A stretch of DNA of 64,000 nucleotides from Ischnura elegans (taxonomy: Eukaryota > Arthropoda > Insecta > Odonata > Coenagrionidae), in NCBI RefSeq assembly GCF_921293095.1, contig NC_060251.1:56251585-56315584 (forward strand). Reading direction: 5' to 3'. A program made the position numbers and the translations under genes. Below are positions 13,801 through 28,800 of this stretch, one piece after another (the first letter of the stretch is position 1; the number at the start of each line of letters is the position of its first letter). The notes beneath the pieces were generated by a model, which was given only the letters and a program-made list of their open reading frames with translations, ran no database searches and was not told the DNA's origin.

Positions 13801-16800
13801 TGGGAGGAATAGCATTGATAGATCACATTATAATGTGATCTATCGGTTAATACGGTTAATTTAAATACGGTTATCGGTTAAATTCGGTTAATACCTATAA
13901 TTATATGTAATATTTCTAATCCTGCCGCGTGAACGGCGGTGAAATATTTATTAATTGCCGTGAGAAAAAATTCCCCTGGACCGAGAATCGAACCACAGAC
14001 CTTGGCTTACCGGGCCAACGCGTAGACCACTGCGCTATCCAGGTACCTTAATTCCTGTTTTCCTGAGTACAATAATATGAGACTCGGTACAATTTCCATG
14101 GGAATTAAGTAACCTGGGTAGGTTAGTGGTCTGCGCATTAGCCCGGAAAGCCGGAAAATTTGATAAAAGAATAATAATCTATTGTTTATGTTCTTTGCTT
14201 ATTTTTACCTCGAAATTTTTATTTGAATGAAAATGTCTAAGATACGCATAGAAAAGCTTATTTAAATGATTGAGATCAAAATTTTAAATGCTTATAATGT
14301 TGTACTTTTATATACTTGTATGTGATACCAATACGTTTGAAATTGTTCCCATTAGATGTATTATATATCTGTTCGTACCAAAAATTAAGCAATAAAAGCT
14401 TATTTCATCGAAAGCCGAAGATCCGAAGTACGATTCCCGGTCCAGGGGAATTTTTTCACATGGCAATTCCCATAATTACCTTATTTCCCTGCAAAACTCG
14501 GATCAATTTTTCCGTCAGCGACGCGAGCGGCGACTTCTGTAAACTAATTTAAATGCTTGGTGGGAGAAAACATATTGTTAGGCTTACTCTTTTGTAATAT
14601 TCGTGAGATGGACCATATTGAAGTACTTTTACCCGGGTGCCTCGCGTACCCATCGTTTAATTTCCTAGAGCTACGTTTTTCTTCCACCATCGGGTGTTAT
14701 AAATGACAAAGTATTTCATAACGATGACGGGAAACCATTTTTCAATAAGATATTTTCCCACTCGGTATTTTGATAGAATGTGTCAGTCTGAAGGCCACCG
14801 TTGGACGAAACTATGGTCCACTGAGCTGTAAACCAAGTGTGAAAACGTGGCTTCGCCCCACACAAACGATACGTTTTTTTTTATTTTCATGACGGGGAAT
14901 GCCAAACGGTTATGTGAATTTCAACCTTATAATAATTCAAATCATAGCAAATTTACCAATCTCAACTACACTATACAAATTCTAAGAAGGAAAATGAATC
15001 CGCCAATAACCGCATTTACAAGGTGCATCATAAGATTTAGAAAGTTTTCGGGTTTTTATTCGTGCAATAAATGGCAAGTTATTTCATAATTGTGACATAA
15101 AACCATTTTTCAATAACATATTTTCCCTCTCGCTTATTTTGATAGAATGTGTCACGCTGAAGGTCGCCGTTGGACGAAACTACGCTCCGCTGAGCCATAA
15201 ATCAAGTGTGAAAACGTGGCTTCGTTTCACACAAACGAAATGATGTTCATTGTCATGATTAGAAAATGCCAGATGGCAGTGTAAATGCCAAACTTATTAT
15301 AGCAGTTCACATCACAGAAACTTAACAATTTCAACATTTAGGAGGAAAATGAATCCGCCGATAACCGCTTTTACAAGGCGTATTATAACAGAAGTTTACT
15401 TGTTTTCCTTTCTCTACATATACATCTACATATTACCCTGCCAGCCAGGTACGGAGGTGTTTGGCAGAGGGTGTCCCATCACCAAGATGCACCAGGGGAT
15501 TAAGATTTACTTCCACTAACATGCACTAAGCGTCATGTGGGCTATGTTTGACTTGTAATATACCATATCCTACTTATAAAGGTAATCTGACTATGACCAG
15601 TGGTGTAGTTGGGCCGGTATGGCGTACCCCCTAAAATCCAAACTATTATATTAAATATCCAATCCAATATTATATTACATTATAAATTATAAGCGTACCG
15701 GTTAAACTACCTTTTAACATATATAAAAAATAGCCCTACTGTAAATTGTCCAATAGATTTCAGAAAGAAAAATCGGAAATGATTATTTACTTGATCAGAG
15801 TGGCACACCTTGGAACTAAGATAAGAGTTGGAGTTAGAATTTTAATCGCGGCCGGATGTATAATACATGTTCAGCTGTTGGCAATCTTTGGTGAGTACCG
15901 CCTAAATTTTTCCCAACTACAGCACTGACTATGACCATGCAAAAAATGCTGTTTGAAACTCGAAGAAAAATTCAGGAACATGCATTAAGGAATACTTAAT
16001 TTAGTAAGCTACACTACCTGTCAACTATCGTATGCTTAAGCCCTAACACTGCCGTTGTAGTGTTTTATCGATCTCGGAAAAAACTACATCCTAAATCTAT
16101 CTAACCGAGTTAAACTCCCCAGTTTTACTGGTATGATCTGATCTATTCTTCGTGCTTAAAAATTACTTGTCATGACTGGGATTAAGTCAATGAGCTTTTA
16201 CTTAAATTACTGCTTTCTCTAGTTTTTCCCAACCTTATCGTAATTATTATAATTTATACAGTGCCTCTAGATTTCAGAAGTTTTTTTAAAATTAGCAGCA
16301 TTATGAACCTTAAGAAAATTTTTAACTACTTCCAAAATAGTACCAACTAAATGAATGCTATTTTTTCTGCAAGAATCCAGAGCCTCACTGACAACTTCTG
16401 ATTTAACTATGTGAAGCCTTTCCATTATGGAAAATAAAAGAATAAAATTTGTAAGGTTCACTAACATAATTAAAAAACATGACCAGGTTCCATAACATTT
16501 TTACATTTTCGTGTCCTAAGTTAAGACACGAATATGTAATTATGTTATGAAACCCTGGTCGTGATTTTTTAAATATTAGGTGACCCTAGCGGAAATTTCA
16601 GACTTTCACGCTCTTAGGAAATAAGTATTTTTTCCATACCACCGAAAACAGTCCTATACGGCCTTTTACATCGGAGTCAGTAACATGTATGCAAACAATT
16701 TCACGAGCACAAACAACCATACCCTGGATGGTTACCCTGGGGGTAACTTACCCAGGCGATACTCGAACCCGCGACCGCCTTTTTGGCGTGCGAGGACTTT

Positions 16801-19800
16801 ACCCCACTGCAGTAACGGATGCAGGTAAATCTCAAGTGGGGAGCCCAAAAGATATTTTTAGCTACCTTGACTTTTATCGTAATGAAAAATAATCAAGTTG
16901 CATGCAGAATTTAAGATTAAGAATTTAAGTTTTATTTTAACTGATTTTACGTATACACAAGGCAATGCTATCTTATGATATAAAAAAGTTACAATTGTGG
17001 TTCTGCAATGTTCGGTAATGCGGGCAGCCCCGCAAGGCGGGTGGCGCGCAACATGCGCCCCCCATATGTATCCGCCACTGCCCCGCCGCACCCGAGGCCA
17101 GCAGTATATTAAAGAAACGGTGTAATTGCGTTCTAAATAGAGAAGAAAGTGTATCATAAAGTAATTTCTTCATACTTGCCTTCTGACAAAATCATAAAAA
17201 AACATTTGAATAAAATATAAGCAAGAGTTTGGTACTTATTTACTCGTAATACACATTATTGTTTAACACACGATGTCTCTTTTAGAAAGCATTTAACATT
17301 CTTCATGCCTATTAGGCTTTATTTATAATATTTTTGCCTCCTTATGTTACACATCTTTGGTTCAGGTATGGATGTAACTTGTTTTTAAATCTATCTTTAA
17401 GTTAAGAATAAAAAAAATGTGTGGAGTCGATATGCCTCGAGTGAGTAATCGACATGGAAAAATCGAAACTTTTAGTTCAAATTAATGAGTAAATAGTAAC
17501 ATTTGAGATTAATATTGCAATTTTCGTGAAGAGCCGGTAATTCAACGTTTAAATCGATAGCTTATTTATCAATGTAGGAGCAGTATTTACGGAGCATATC
17601 GATGGCTACGTTCTAACATCACGTATCTCAAATTCGGCCGGTTTGAGACAGGTATCTTAAACAAATTGTAATTACACGAAAAAAATAAAATACAAGCAAA
17701 AAACAACCCTTTGTGTGCAAATGAATGCTTCTTTCTCAGTTTTATGAACTTTTGGTTTTTAATTTCAGAGTACAAGTTAAACTAATTAATCGTTTTTTGC
17801 CCTCCTGAAAAGTTGCTATTTTTAAGATACGTGTTAGCCATCGATGTATGGAATGACAGAGAAAGATCTTTCTGTAATAATATATATGATATAAGTGTAT
17901 CTTACAAAGTTTATTTTATTATTTTCCATGTTGATGTAACCTTAAGAAGTATCTATGTAATGAAACTCGGGTCGCGCTTTTTTAAATAAGTGAACCCTAT
18001 AAATTTTATTCTTTAATTTTCCAATATCCAGAGTATTATTCTGTAGTAGGTGATCGGAGCTCCTCAAACAAAACAATTCTCTAGATTCCAAGAAAATGAA
18101 CCGGCTCCCAAACCCCAAATGTTTGAATTTCACAACATACCTCGACCTTTACCTCGCCGACCTCGGTGGCGGCGGGATAAAGTCCTCGCCTACCAAATGA
18201 GAAGTCACGAGTTCGAGTCCTGCCTGGGTAGGTTGCCCCTTTCAACAACATGATTGTTCGTGCACGTGTAAGTGTTTAATTTGTTGCACGACCTGATGTA
18301 AAATGGCCAATATATGCTGTATTCGGTGGTTTGGGAATAAATAAAAATGTAAAATAGATAACTACTAATTCTTTCTTCATAGATATTAAGATCTGAAACC
18401 TTTATATATATAAGGGAGCGTCCATTGATTACGCGAGGTGATTTTGCAGATTTTTGGATCACCTTTTCCCCCCTGTATGAGATATCGTGAAATTTGACTC
18501 GACCCCTCCCTATAATCTCACGTGAGCTTGTTCAAAATGCGTATTTTCAGTGCAAATAAGTTAATCTGTGCTTCATTACGTAGGATTAAAAAGAAAACAA
18601 TTTGTTCTAGATTAGACATTTAAGATTACTGAGATCGCAATTTTACACTGTTAATTGCGGAAAAAAACGTGATATTTGCCACGACCTTAATCTCCCACGT
18701 GAGATTGGGTGAGAATCGGCTTGAACCCCTCGACCTCCCCCCCCCCCCCCACACTAAACGCCTCACGTAATTAATGGATGCCCCCTAAAAAGAAAGAATT
18801 TAACTCTGCAACTCAGCTGATATCTCCCCTCTCTTGCGTGGGTGCCGGGTGCTGTGAATCGTTGGGAGTAAAAGAGGACACATTCAGTGGGCCGTGTCGT
18901 AACAGGTGTCGTTTGCACTGGGCTGCGATTTATTGTGTTAAGCGCTCCATGTCTCTCTCCCCCCCCCCCCCCCCTTACGATGTGCTGGTGCTCTTACGCA
19001 ACAGACGTCACGGATCACCCTGGGTGGCGTCGAAAATCTTTTATGAGAATTTCAAGTGGAGGGGATGGTGCTCCCGTTTTTTTTTTCACTGCCTCTTGGT
19101 CTAACACCAAAAACAATGACGCACTTGGTGGCGGTTCTTTTGAAGGAGGTGCTGTGATTTGCTCACTTCAAAGGGGCACAAGGAGACGACATAGACGAGA
19201 GGGTCTCTATTCGAACACAATCTGCGGGACGTTGGTTATTTGTTATAGATCTGTTGCTTAAATAAAGATGATTTACTGAACATTAGCCGGCAATATTTTT
19301 ATGTGTAGAATAAAATCCTTTCCCATGGATAAAACGAAATCCCCTTAAAAACAAAATAAAATGTTGGTTCCTGAAATTCGTTATAAGCGAATTTTACTGC
19401 ACATAAGTTCTCATTAGTGCAAGTGCGTAGAAAGAAATATTGTCAAATAATTTCAATAAATTTTTTCGATTCCCTTTTCCATACTGTATCCAATGATGCA
19501 GTTCGTTACTGGTCTTGAGACGAGCCGATAGACGTTTGAATTGTTTAAGAGGCTTGTGGATTTGATGACTGAGACATTTGATGACATTGTAGTGTCATAT
19601 GTGATCGAGTATTGTGCCGATAAGCGTTTCAACCATTATTAGTTTCCTTGAGTATTTCGTTGAAACGTCACTTTTCGGGAGGTAGTCTGCCTGCTCGTAG
19701 GGTCGAGGAGACGGTCCTGCGTGGGTGAGCTGGTCGCGGATTAGCGACCCTTCGAAGTGCTTCGGCGTAAGTGCTGACCGCATGTCTCCACTCTGTCCAG

Positions 19801-22800
19801 AGCTTTGCCTCATGTGCCGTAAATACTTTTTTTGTATTGCTCTAGCTCATTTGGGAGGAAACTCTTTTCGGAGGAAAGCCTTTTCATTCTCCTCTCGACA
19901 TATGTTGGAGGAGAAAAAAAACTCTGAGAGTTTTTTTATTTCCTCTGAACAGAGTTCTCCTCCCAAGAGTTTCGGAGGTAAGGAGTTGGGAGGAATCCCT
20001 CCTGACTTTCCTCCAAGGAGGACTCCCAAACCCTGTTGAAAAGGAAGAAATGCTCACGGAGCACCTTCATAATCGCTTGAATTCTTTGAGCGGGGTTGAT
20101 TTGACGGCAGGCAATGTGACATTGTTGATTCACGTGATGTAGCATATTCATCTACATCTACGAGATTAGGTTCAAGCCACTACCTGGGTGTGTGGCACGG
20201 ATTGATTCCACACCAGTCATGCAGCACTCATCTTAGCCTTAACCTTTAAGTTCAAAGGGACATATATATCCCAAATTTTTTAAATTATCTCAAAATTAAA
20301 TTAGAAGGTGTATTATTGAAAGAATTGGTTCTATTGAAGAATAAGTTATTGGCTTCTAGTTTTCAATTCTTTTCGTGATACCCTATCCACAGAGTAGATA
20401 TATACAGAGGGGACATTAGGTGGCTGTACCATAGGTTTCTATGTAATGAAAAATGCGCACGGCGGCCATATTGAAAATGAGTAAAATTATGCGGTAAATT
20501 CAAACCAAATAGTGCTAACGACTTACCATCCACCGAAAAAAGAGGGTTTAAAATTCAAAGTAGCCTAATTATTTCTTTACTAATAAAGATAGAGCAAGGA
20601 CCGCCAAATCGCACGCACAAATTCGGCAATTATTATGTAAATAACTGACAGTCTTGTTTTCTAAATCCGACCGACGACATCGAATCACACATTCCTTGGA
20701 CCTGCGCCAACACCTCAAGTTCTTATTAAACTTTTTCGACAATTTCATTTCCCATGAAAATAATACTCGAATATAAGTTTAGTTTCTTCGATCAGCAATG
20801 TAACTCAGAAAAAATATGGAATTACTTACCTCACAGGGTCTTTAGGGAAACTGAAGAAACTCAACTTTGCTTCCGTCATGCCCGCATTGTTTTTGCAGTT
20901 AATGGCTGAAAATCAAGCAAAACCTTTTCTTCTCGTCTTATTTTCCACTTCCTTCATTTTCCACGTTTCTTTAAAACACTAGCACACTACGTGAAAGTAT
21001 TGAAGAGTGGAGGTATAAAAAAAAATTCGTGCGACAACACTCCACGCCAAGCGCGAATGATAGCAACGATAGCAACCAAATAGCAACTCAAGCCACGTTT
21101 CCTTATTTAGAACATGGTGAAATGCGCAATAAGCTGATTACCGCCTTCAGCCGTTTTGTCCTCTCTGTATATCCCTACTCTGTGCCCTATCGATATCGTT
21201 GTTTCCACATTGTTAAGAACTTTCACTTGAAATGCTGTTTACGGAGTGGAAATTTGATAGTTTATAGCAAATCAATTGCAACAGGACTTTCGGTTTACCA
21301 TTTACGTGTACCTAGTTTGTGGAGTTAGTACGAAAAACTCCGCACTTGTGCTTTAATTTTCTCAGAATTAGTGTTTTTATTTAATGTGACACATATGTCC
21401 GTGTGGACCTTAGGGGGGCGAGAATCGATGTTATTTCACGTCCTAGACTGTATCTCATAAATCATAAGAGATGTCGATTTCATATTAATGGTTTTCTAAC
21501 CTACGCATTAATATTAGCCTAAAAACGTATTTTGTCATGCAATCTAATGGCTGTAATCTTTATGGACCTCAGAGGGTCAATGGGTTGTTTAAGAGAGGGG
21601 CAATAGTAAGTCTACCGACAAATAGGGCGACGTGCAGTCCACAAGCAAGTTTACGTGGTGTTTCGAAGCTGATGGTGGTTATGAGCAGTTTATTGGCAAC
21701 CAATTGCACTTAGTAGTGCAACTGGAGCACGCGCCGTTATTCAAGCCACGTGTCAAGATGTCGCCATGAAACATCATAGACCAGCAATCATGAGATTTGT
21801 CCGATGCAGCACAGCACTCAACTATACTATCAGTTAATCTTTTCCTATTTACGCTTGTCATTTGTTTTACATCCTTGATAACTTGACCCAGATGACTCAA
21901 TCAAGGCCATCCATTGCCTTCATTCCCTTACACTTGCACTTCGGTGAAACTCATCATTAAACCATATACCTTTTAATGGATAAATAGATATATCGAAGAT
22001 GTCGATCACCACCTCCAAATATCATACCATATCAGTGTTGTGATAGAAAAATCGATTTCGATTAAAATCGAAAATCGAGTTTTAATATTCAAAGATCGAA
22101 TAAATCGACATCGAGCCATGATCATCGAGTTTCCATCCAAACTCGATGTTTCAATTTCGATCTTCACCATTTCGTTTGATCTCAGCAAGGTCACTACCGG
22201 CCTACGACAACGTCATCCGTCTCGAATGAAATGCTATCATTTAATGCCGGTAAGTTTGGAAAGGCACGCCTTCGATAATAAAGAAAGCATCGCAATGACT
22301 TGATCTTAAAAAAAATATTATACGTAGGCGAATGGTTCCATACGGTGATCTCAAAATTTTAATGTGCGTGCATTTGTAAATTTTAATTATTAATAATCCA
22401 ATCATGTATTAGGAATAGATTTGTTGGTATTTTTCTACGACTCAAATGTGTTATTTGAGTATTTTTTTCGAATAAATAAAGAGCATGATTTTGCTCGAAC
22501 TGTATTTTTTCAAATACGAATCGTCGACTTTTCCGACCAATCCATCTTTTGATTCAAAATTCGTAATTTGCTGAAAAATCTAGCTTTTCATTTCGGTTAA
22601 AAATCGATTTTGACTGTCACTTATCCATCACAAATCATGCCTCAAGATTAAGCAGATTAAATTGTCCCGTCCGCGGAAGGGAACGCAATACTATTTTCTA
22701 CTGGTCATTCTTCCCACGGCGAATTACTTGTTCGAAACATACGCCATCCTTTTAATATTTTCTGGGTACATGAAGTAGAACTTTGTCATCTTTTAACTGT

Positions 22801-25800
22801 ATCCCAAATTTGCATAGTATTCTCAAAACATTAATATGATAAGTATCCACGGCAAGGATCGCAGCAACCGGTCCCTAATAAATTTTATAGATTGTATTGC
22901 CGGGGAATCATAAGCCGCATTGAGGGAATAAAAAAGAAAAAAAAATAATTAAAATATTTGAGAAAGAAATTTTATCTAAAAAATAAATAATATATAACAA
23001 TAAATAACCAAAAAAATAAAAATTTTATAATGTATTAACATCTGTTATGTTATACCAATGTAATGGCAACCAAAAAGCCAATATTCATGTTTTAAATATT
23101 TTAGTTATAAGTTTCTATTTCACACAGACAACCCAATACTCCCACAAGAGTACCGTGCACGTGCGCCATTTTTAATTCAATCATTCTTAACTGGCTGGTT
23201 GGGGTGAGCCAAGGCTCACCGGAACAGCATTACCAGGACCAGGACGTGACTATTAATAAAAACTAATCGATACGATCATCATCATCATTATTAGTTTACA
23301 ATCCAGGTACTGATTTGACGCAGCTCTCCTATCCGCCAACCTTTTCACTGCTACATCTTTCTTCTCTTTTACATTCTTTTTAACTTATCCTATGTAAAAA
23401 ATGGCCTTCATTCGAGGCCGTCCTTTGCCCTTCTTCCCTTCCAACTGTCCTTCTACGATTGTTTTCACCAGGCCATCATACCTCGAAATATGGCTAACCA
23501 CGTTGTCCCTTCTTCTTCTTAAGGTTTCTAGAAGACTTCTCTCACCCTTCTTAGCACTTCCTCATTAGTTACACGGTCGATCCATTTTATCTTCATCATT
23601 CTTCGGTGGCACCACATTTCGAATGCTTCCACTCTTGACTTCTCTGCTGCTGTCAACGTCCAAGCCTCGCTCCCTCAGAGAAAATTTTTCCATGTGTAGC
23701 ATCAATTAGTACAATTGCGCAGAGAAAAAGATAAAGCATCGTGGAAACAAAATAAAGCAACAGAGGGGAATACGAGTTTGGAAGTAACGAAGAGCCTAAT
23801 CAAGAAATAATGTTGGTTGGCTCATGGAAGGGACATATTGTACCATGGAATAATCCCGTTAGTAAATGCCTAAAGCAGTCAATGCAATTGAGTAGAGGTT
23901 GCTGGAGACAGCGGGGTAATTTCAAGCGGCAATTCGTGTCACTTGTGATTGGTAGGTAATTAGAGTGGGTATTTGCTAGGTGAGTGTAGATAAGCTCCTT
24001 CGAAATGGGACCCGTTCACAAACAAGTGGCCACGTGGTAATTGTGACACGCTGCGACATATCTTGACGTAACTATGACGTTGAAAACTCTATGAGAAAGT
24101 CTGTTGGTTCACAACAGCTGTACAACTCGACTTAGCGTATTGATTAGTAAACCAATGCCTAAGTCAAAGATGAAACCAACAAGAAAGGTTGTGTCGTTTT
24201 CTGAGAGTCACGTAAAATATTTAAGGTCCTCTAAAATCTATTTCAATATTGATGTATGGTCTGACGTGTGATGGGCAAAACATTTCGGTGTGGGACACAT
24301 TATCTTAAGTAACGCCGAGTAAAGTTGTTATGAATGGGGCTTTACACTCATTGGAGGAAAGCTAATAATCGTTTATTCATTCATTATAACCGTGCATTGA
24401 TTTTATGCACCTGCCGTCAGCACCAGGTCTCGAAGTTTTCTTTTCTTATCAGTTTTTCCAATTTTCAATGTTTTCTGATCCGTAAAATGCCACTCCCCTC
24501 ACGGATGTGTTTCACTGCCGTGTGCTTGTCTTCATTTTTATGTTCCAGATTCTCTTTCCGTCAAAATATCATAGTTTTATGCAGTGACTTCATGGCAAAT
24601 TTAGCAGTGCCGGAACGCACTTTCCTGAGCTTTCTCTGGATGTGAATTATTACTTTGTGTGTGTTTTATTATAACAAGCCATTATTTACATTTTATTACT
24701 ATTTTTTTGTCTTGGTTACGAATACATGAATTAGAAATTTTGAGGCAACAGATTTGATAAAAATCGTTATTTGACTATTATGTCTTTTGTTTACTAGTGC
24801 CGGAACAGCGTTCAGGCACGATGACACCACTGGTTTTTATGTGAATGGAGCTGCTAAAGGCTCCCTGTCCATCCTTAAGCATTTTATCTTAAGCACTCGC
24901 CGCCAGCACTAGATCTCGAAGGCTTCGAAACTTTTCTGATGACATGTTCTAATTTTACATGTCTCTCAAAGACCATAGTTTTATATCCATAGCGTTTAAT
25001 ATATTAAAAGCAAATTTTATTCATATTTTCGATTCATTCAATTTATCTAGGGGAAGCTTTCTAACGCGTTCCGCGGCAGGGAACTCCTGCCTTCGCTGTC
25101 ATCCTTTGAGTGGCAGTAGTTTGAATTGTAGCAGTGGCTATTTCTGAAGCCACGAAATGAGAAGATGAGAAAAATGGGAGTTATAGCTGAGATGAAGCAG
25201 CGAAAATACGTCTTCCTGCAGAAGAATTCCGACCATGGAGTTCCTTTCGACAGATAAATAACTACGCTATAAATATTTCACCCATCATTCCCTTACAATC
25301 TGTATAATATCGAAGAGGAATAATTCGGACCAGAAGGAGGACTAGTACGATAAAATGTCTTCGTGCCGATTTGACTAGTAGATATGTTGATCATCATATT
25401 CTAATCCTTAAGGTTTTCAAAACTACACAGTATATTTCGTTATGGAATACATTTACACACTTCCAGAAGTTCAATACGTCCTCTATTCAACATATTTATT
25501 TATATTATACACTCGTTGAAATATTCATTTATTCATTTATTTTTATTTATTTCATTGCCATATGCTCTGTTGGATATTCTACTGGAGGCCACCAGTTATG
25601 CCCGTTGGTTTGGGGAAAAAGGGTGTTATGTTATAACCTACCTCCTGACTTGGCTAAATCAGCACAAGAACATGAGAATTTCTATCGGCCTGAGCGCCGA
25701 GTAATGACATATATTAAGCACTACTGTTTTGCTGATACTTCAACTGAACATTCTGTAAAAGAGCCCTGGCCCGGGGAAGGAGGTGGCCGGATTGTGGCCT

Positions 25801-28800
25801 CACCCGGGCCAGGTAAAATAAAAGGAACAGTTAAGTCCACAGCGAAAATCAATAAGATTCTCCTCCCATTCTTCGCCATAAAATTTAAACCAGCACTCCA
25901 AAGAAAATAAAAGCATCGAATTTTATGTTGAAACGAAATTTCAAGGTCATACGTGACCAGGACGTACCATAACATACGACTTAATTTATAAAACCCTTGC
26001 CTTTTGCAAGCTTTTTGATGAGGTTGAATAGCAAAGAATATTCATTCTTTCGTGAATAAATGTTAGAAATCCTATTAAAATCAGATTATTTGGCGGAAAG
26101 CATGCATATCTCTTGTTTTTTCTCAGCATATGGCTTTGAATAATAGTTTAAATCACAAAATAATGACTATGAATCAGCTAATTCTAATTATACAATTGGC
26201 AAGAATTATTTATTACGTTTAGAAATGATTTGATGTTATTTACCATGCATTACTTGTTTCCCTGAGCTTTTATTTTACATAAGTACCAATAAATATATGT
26301 AATGCTGTCAGGAAAATATCTTATTTACTGTTATTGTGTAGTAACGGTAGTAAAGTTAAATCTATTTCATAAATGTGTGTTTTTCGGATGCACCGAAAAC
26401 CTCTTATATTTTTCCATTGAAACTGGAAGAAATAGCCAAATATCACATAAAAAAGCACGCAGCAATATATTCCAATGATCTTGAGAACAAGTAGAAGCGA
26501 GTCAGAAGAAAACCACTTCTAACTGGAGATGATCTGGAATTTATAAAAGGGATGGAAATCTTTTTAAGGCCCATCGTTAACTCCCTGTCAATGCATAAAA
26601 CGTTTCCTGCTTCAAGCCTTTCCCTCGAACCCAAATGGCCACGTCGAGATTTTTCCAACATAATCCAAACATCTCTCGAGTATAGTTGCCTATTCCTTTT
26701 GGGAATAAACAGAATGCATCCTGCTTCCTTCTCACGAAGATTCAACCACTAACATGGGAGAATTTACGAAATATACGAAGATATTTCATGGGTATTTAAA
26801 AAAAATCCTTCGAGTCTCACCTAATACGTGTAAACATAAATGTTTTTAATTTAGTGCTGACCACAGCATGTTTTTGAACAATCGTATCACGTTAATAGCC
26901 GCAGGGTACCCGTTTACACCGCAGATAGATCGACGATGAGAGTCGATTACAGACATTACGGATGTTGGTTTGAGAAACAAAGTACCTGTCATTTTCATGA
27001 AATTTAATCCTAGACCTTACTGTGAATATTACATAAAGGGGCCCTAACTTAACCTTTCAACCACGATTAATGTCGACCATGATGACATAAAAACTTTCCT
27101 CCATAATATATGCGAAATATGTATGTATTTTAGCGAGCAGTAGCGAACCAAATTCCTCTATCAGAATGATATTTAATAAGATTCCCTTTACTCTACGACC
27201 TAAGACTATGTCCAAGAATAATCCAAGGCCTTGTCCAGGACCAAACCCCAAATCCCACAGTCTATGTCTTTACAATTTATTTATTTATTAAAATATTCTA
27301 CCGATTGAGGTAGGTTTCCATGGAGTATTTAAGAGGTATTCTAGCTTCATCCACTTTCTTCATGTATTTCTCTTTTCAATTCACAATAAGGCATACTCCC
27401 TTTCATTCTATCAAAAAAAAACCCATTCTCTTTCTTCCTCTCCCTCGTTTACCCAACACTCTACCTTCTAACACTTTTAAATCTTGAAAATGACACAATG
27501 CGTTGAAACCTGGGTCGGTTGTTGAGTTTTGGAATTTTTCTTTAGTTTAAAAAGTGTGGAAAATACAATTAGCGCTCTTTCATCATGGGCATATCGAACT
27601 TCAACCAAATCAAGCCTGAAACGATTTTACACTGTTTTGAACATCCCCTCCACGCTAAGTAATCGCTTCATCCATTCCTTCTGTCCTCTCCGTACCTCAT
27701 CCAGAAGCCCTTACAATAGTACATGCATGCTCATTGGCATCACGGAATGAGTAGATGCATGGCCACCTATAATACAGGCCGGAACATGGAATTTTGGCAA
27801 CGCTGTGCCGGGGTGCGATTGTGTTTGCTTAAGAGCATGGCGACTTATGCGTGAAGAGTGTCCGTGTGGCCTAAGAAGCATTAAATCTCTTGTTAAAAAG
27901 GCAGAACTGGACTTATTTTGTGGATATCCCATTGGCTAAAGGTACGTACAATAGTTTAAAGATATTTTTTGGGAGCTGAAGGAGGAAAATCACGTTTATT
28001 ACTTCAAAAGTATTGTGATCACATGCCGGCCGGCCATTAATGGAAGGGAATTGAGAGTGCAACAATACTGGTTTTAAATGGGGAAAAAGAATTATTTTTC
28101 TGTACTGTGTTTTGCCTTACGGCAAGTAAAATAGTTAAAAGATATTCTCAGTGTATTGTGAGTGGATATTCAGCAGTATTTCATCCAAAGCATTGCGTCT
28201 CTTGGCGGCCGGCCACGAAGGAACATTAAGAGAACACAAATGAAACGAAGTGTATTTGTCGGGTATTTAAATGCTGCGTTGTTTTTTATAATATTATTAT
28301 TCTTGAGTTAACAGTGATTGCTATATTTGGTTGCCTTATGAATAACTATGTGTAGCTGTATCTATAATAACGTCGTATATTATTGAAGGAAGAATGGCTA
28401 CTCATTAACTCTATTAATGTTTCTAGGTACTAATGTCATTCATATTTTCCAAACTAATCATGAATGCACTCCTTTTTTTCTGTAATCAGCGAAACTATTT
28501 TTATTCATGCAACTTTCCATTGTTTTCATTTAAGGTGCCCAAACGTTATCGTGTGCCATATTGCAGAAGCAACTACCTATCCACCAAGAACAAGGGGTAT
28601 GTGACTGTGTTCCAGTTCACCAAAGATGAACGCAGTTGACAGAAGTGGCTGAAGAATATCCCTCGGAAGGATTGGAATCTTTCTTCAAGCGCAATAGTTT
28701 GCGTCAAGCATTTTGCTGAGCAGGATATCCTACACCGTGTAACTTACATGAATAAGAACGTTGAAGTGAAAAGTTACGAGTTAGATCGCCTAAAGTTGTC

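Noticed and set aside
7702-18345. Possible tRNA genes at B-box motifs
   Set aside because: B-boxes are followed by shared non-tRNA bodies and A-rich tails, and acceptor stems do not pair. They are SINE heads.
18778-19261. Two open frames across poly-C tracts
   Set aside because: Frames are held open by low-complexity Pro codons; no recognisable protein.
25371-25910. 179-residue plus-strand open frame
   Set aside because: AT-driven composition, no domain, no similarity to known families that I recognise, and no exon signals.
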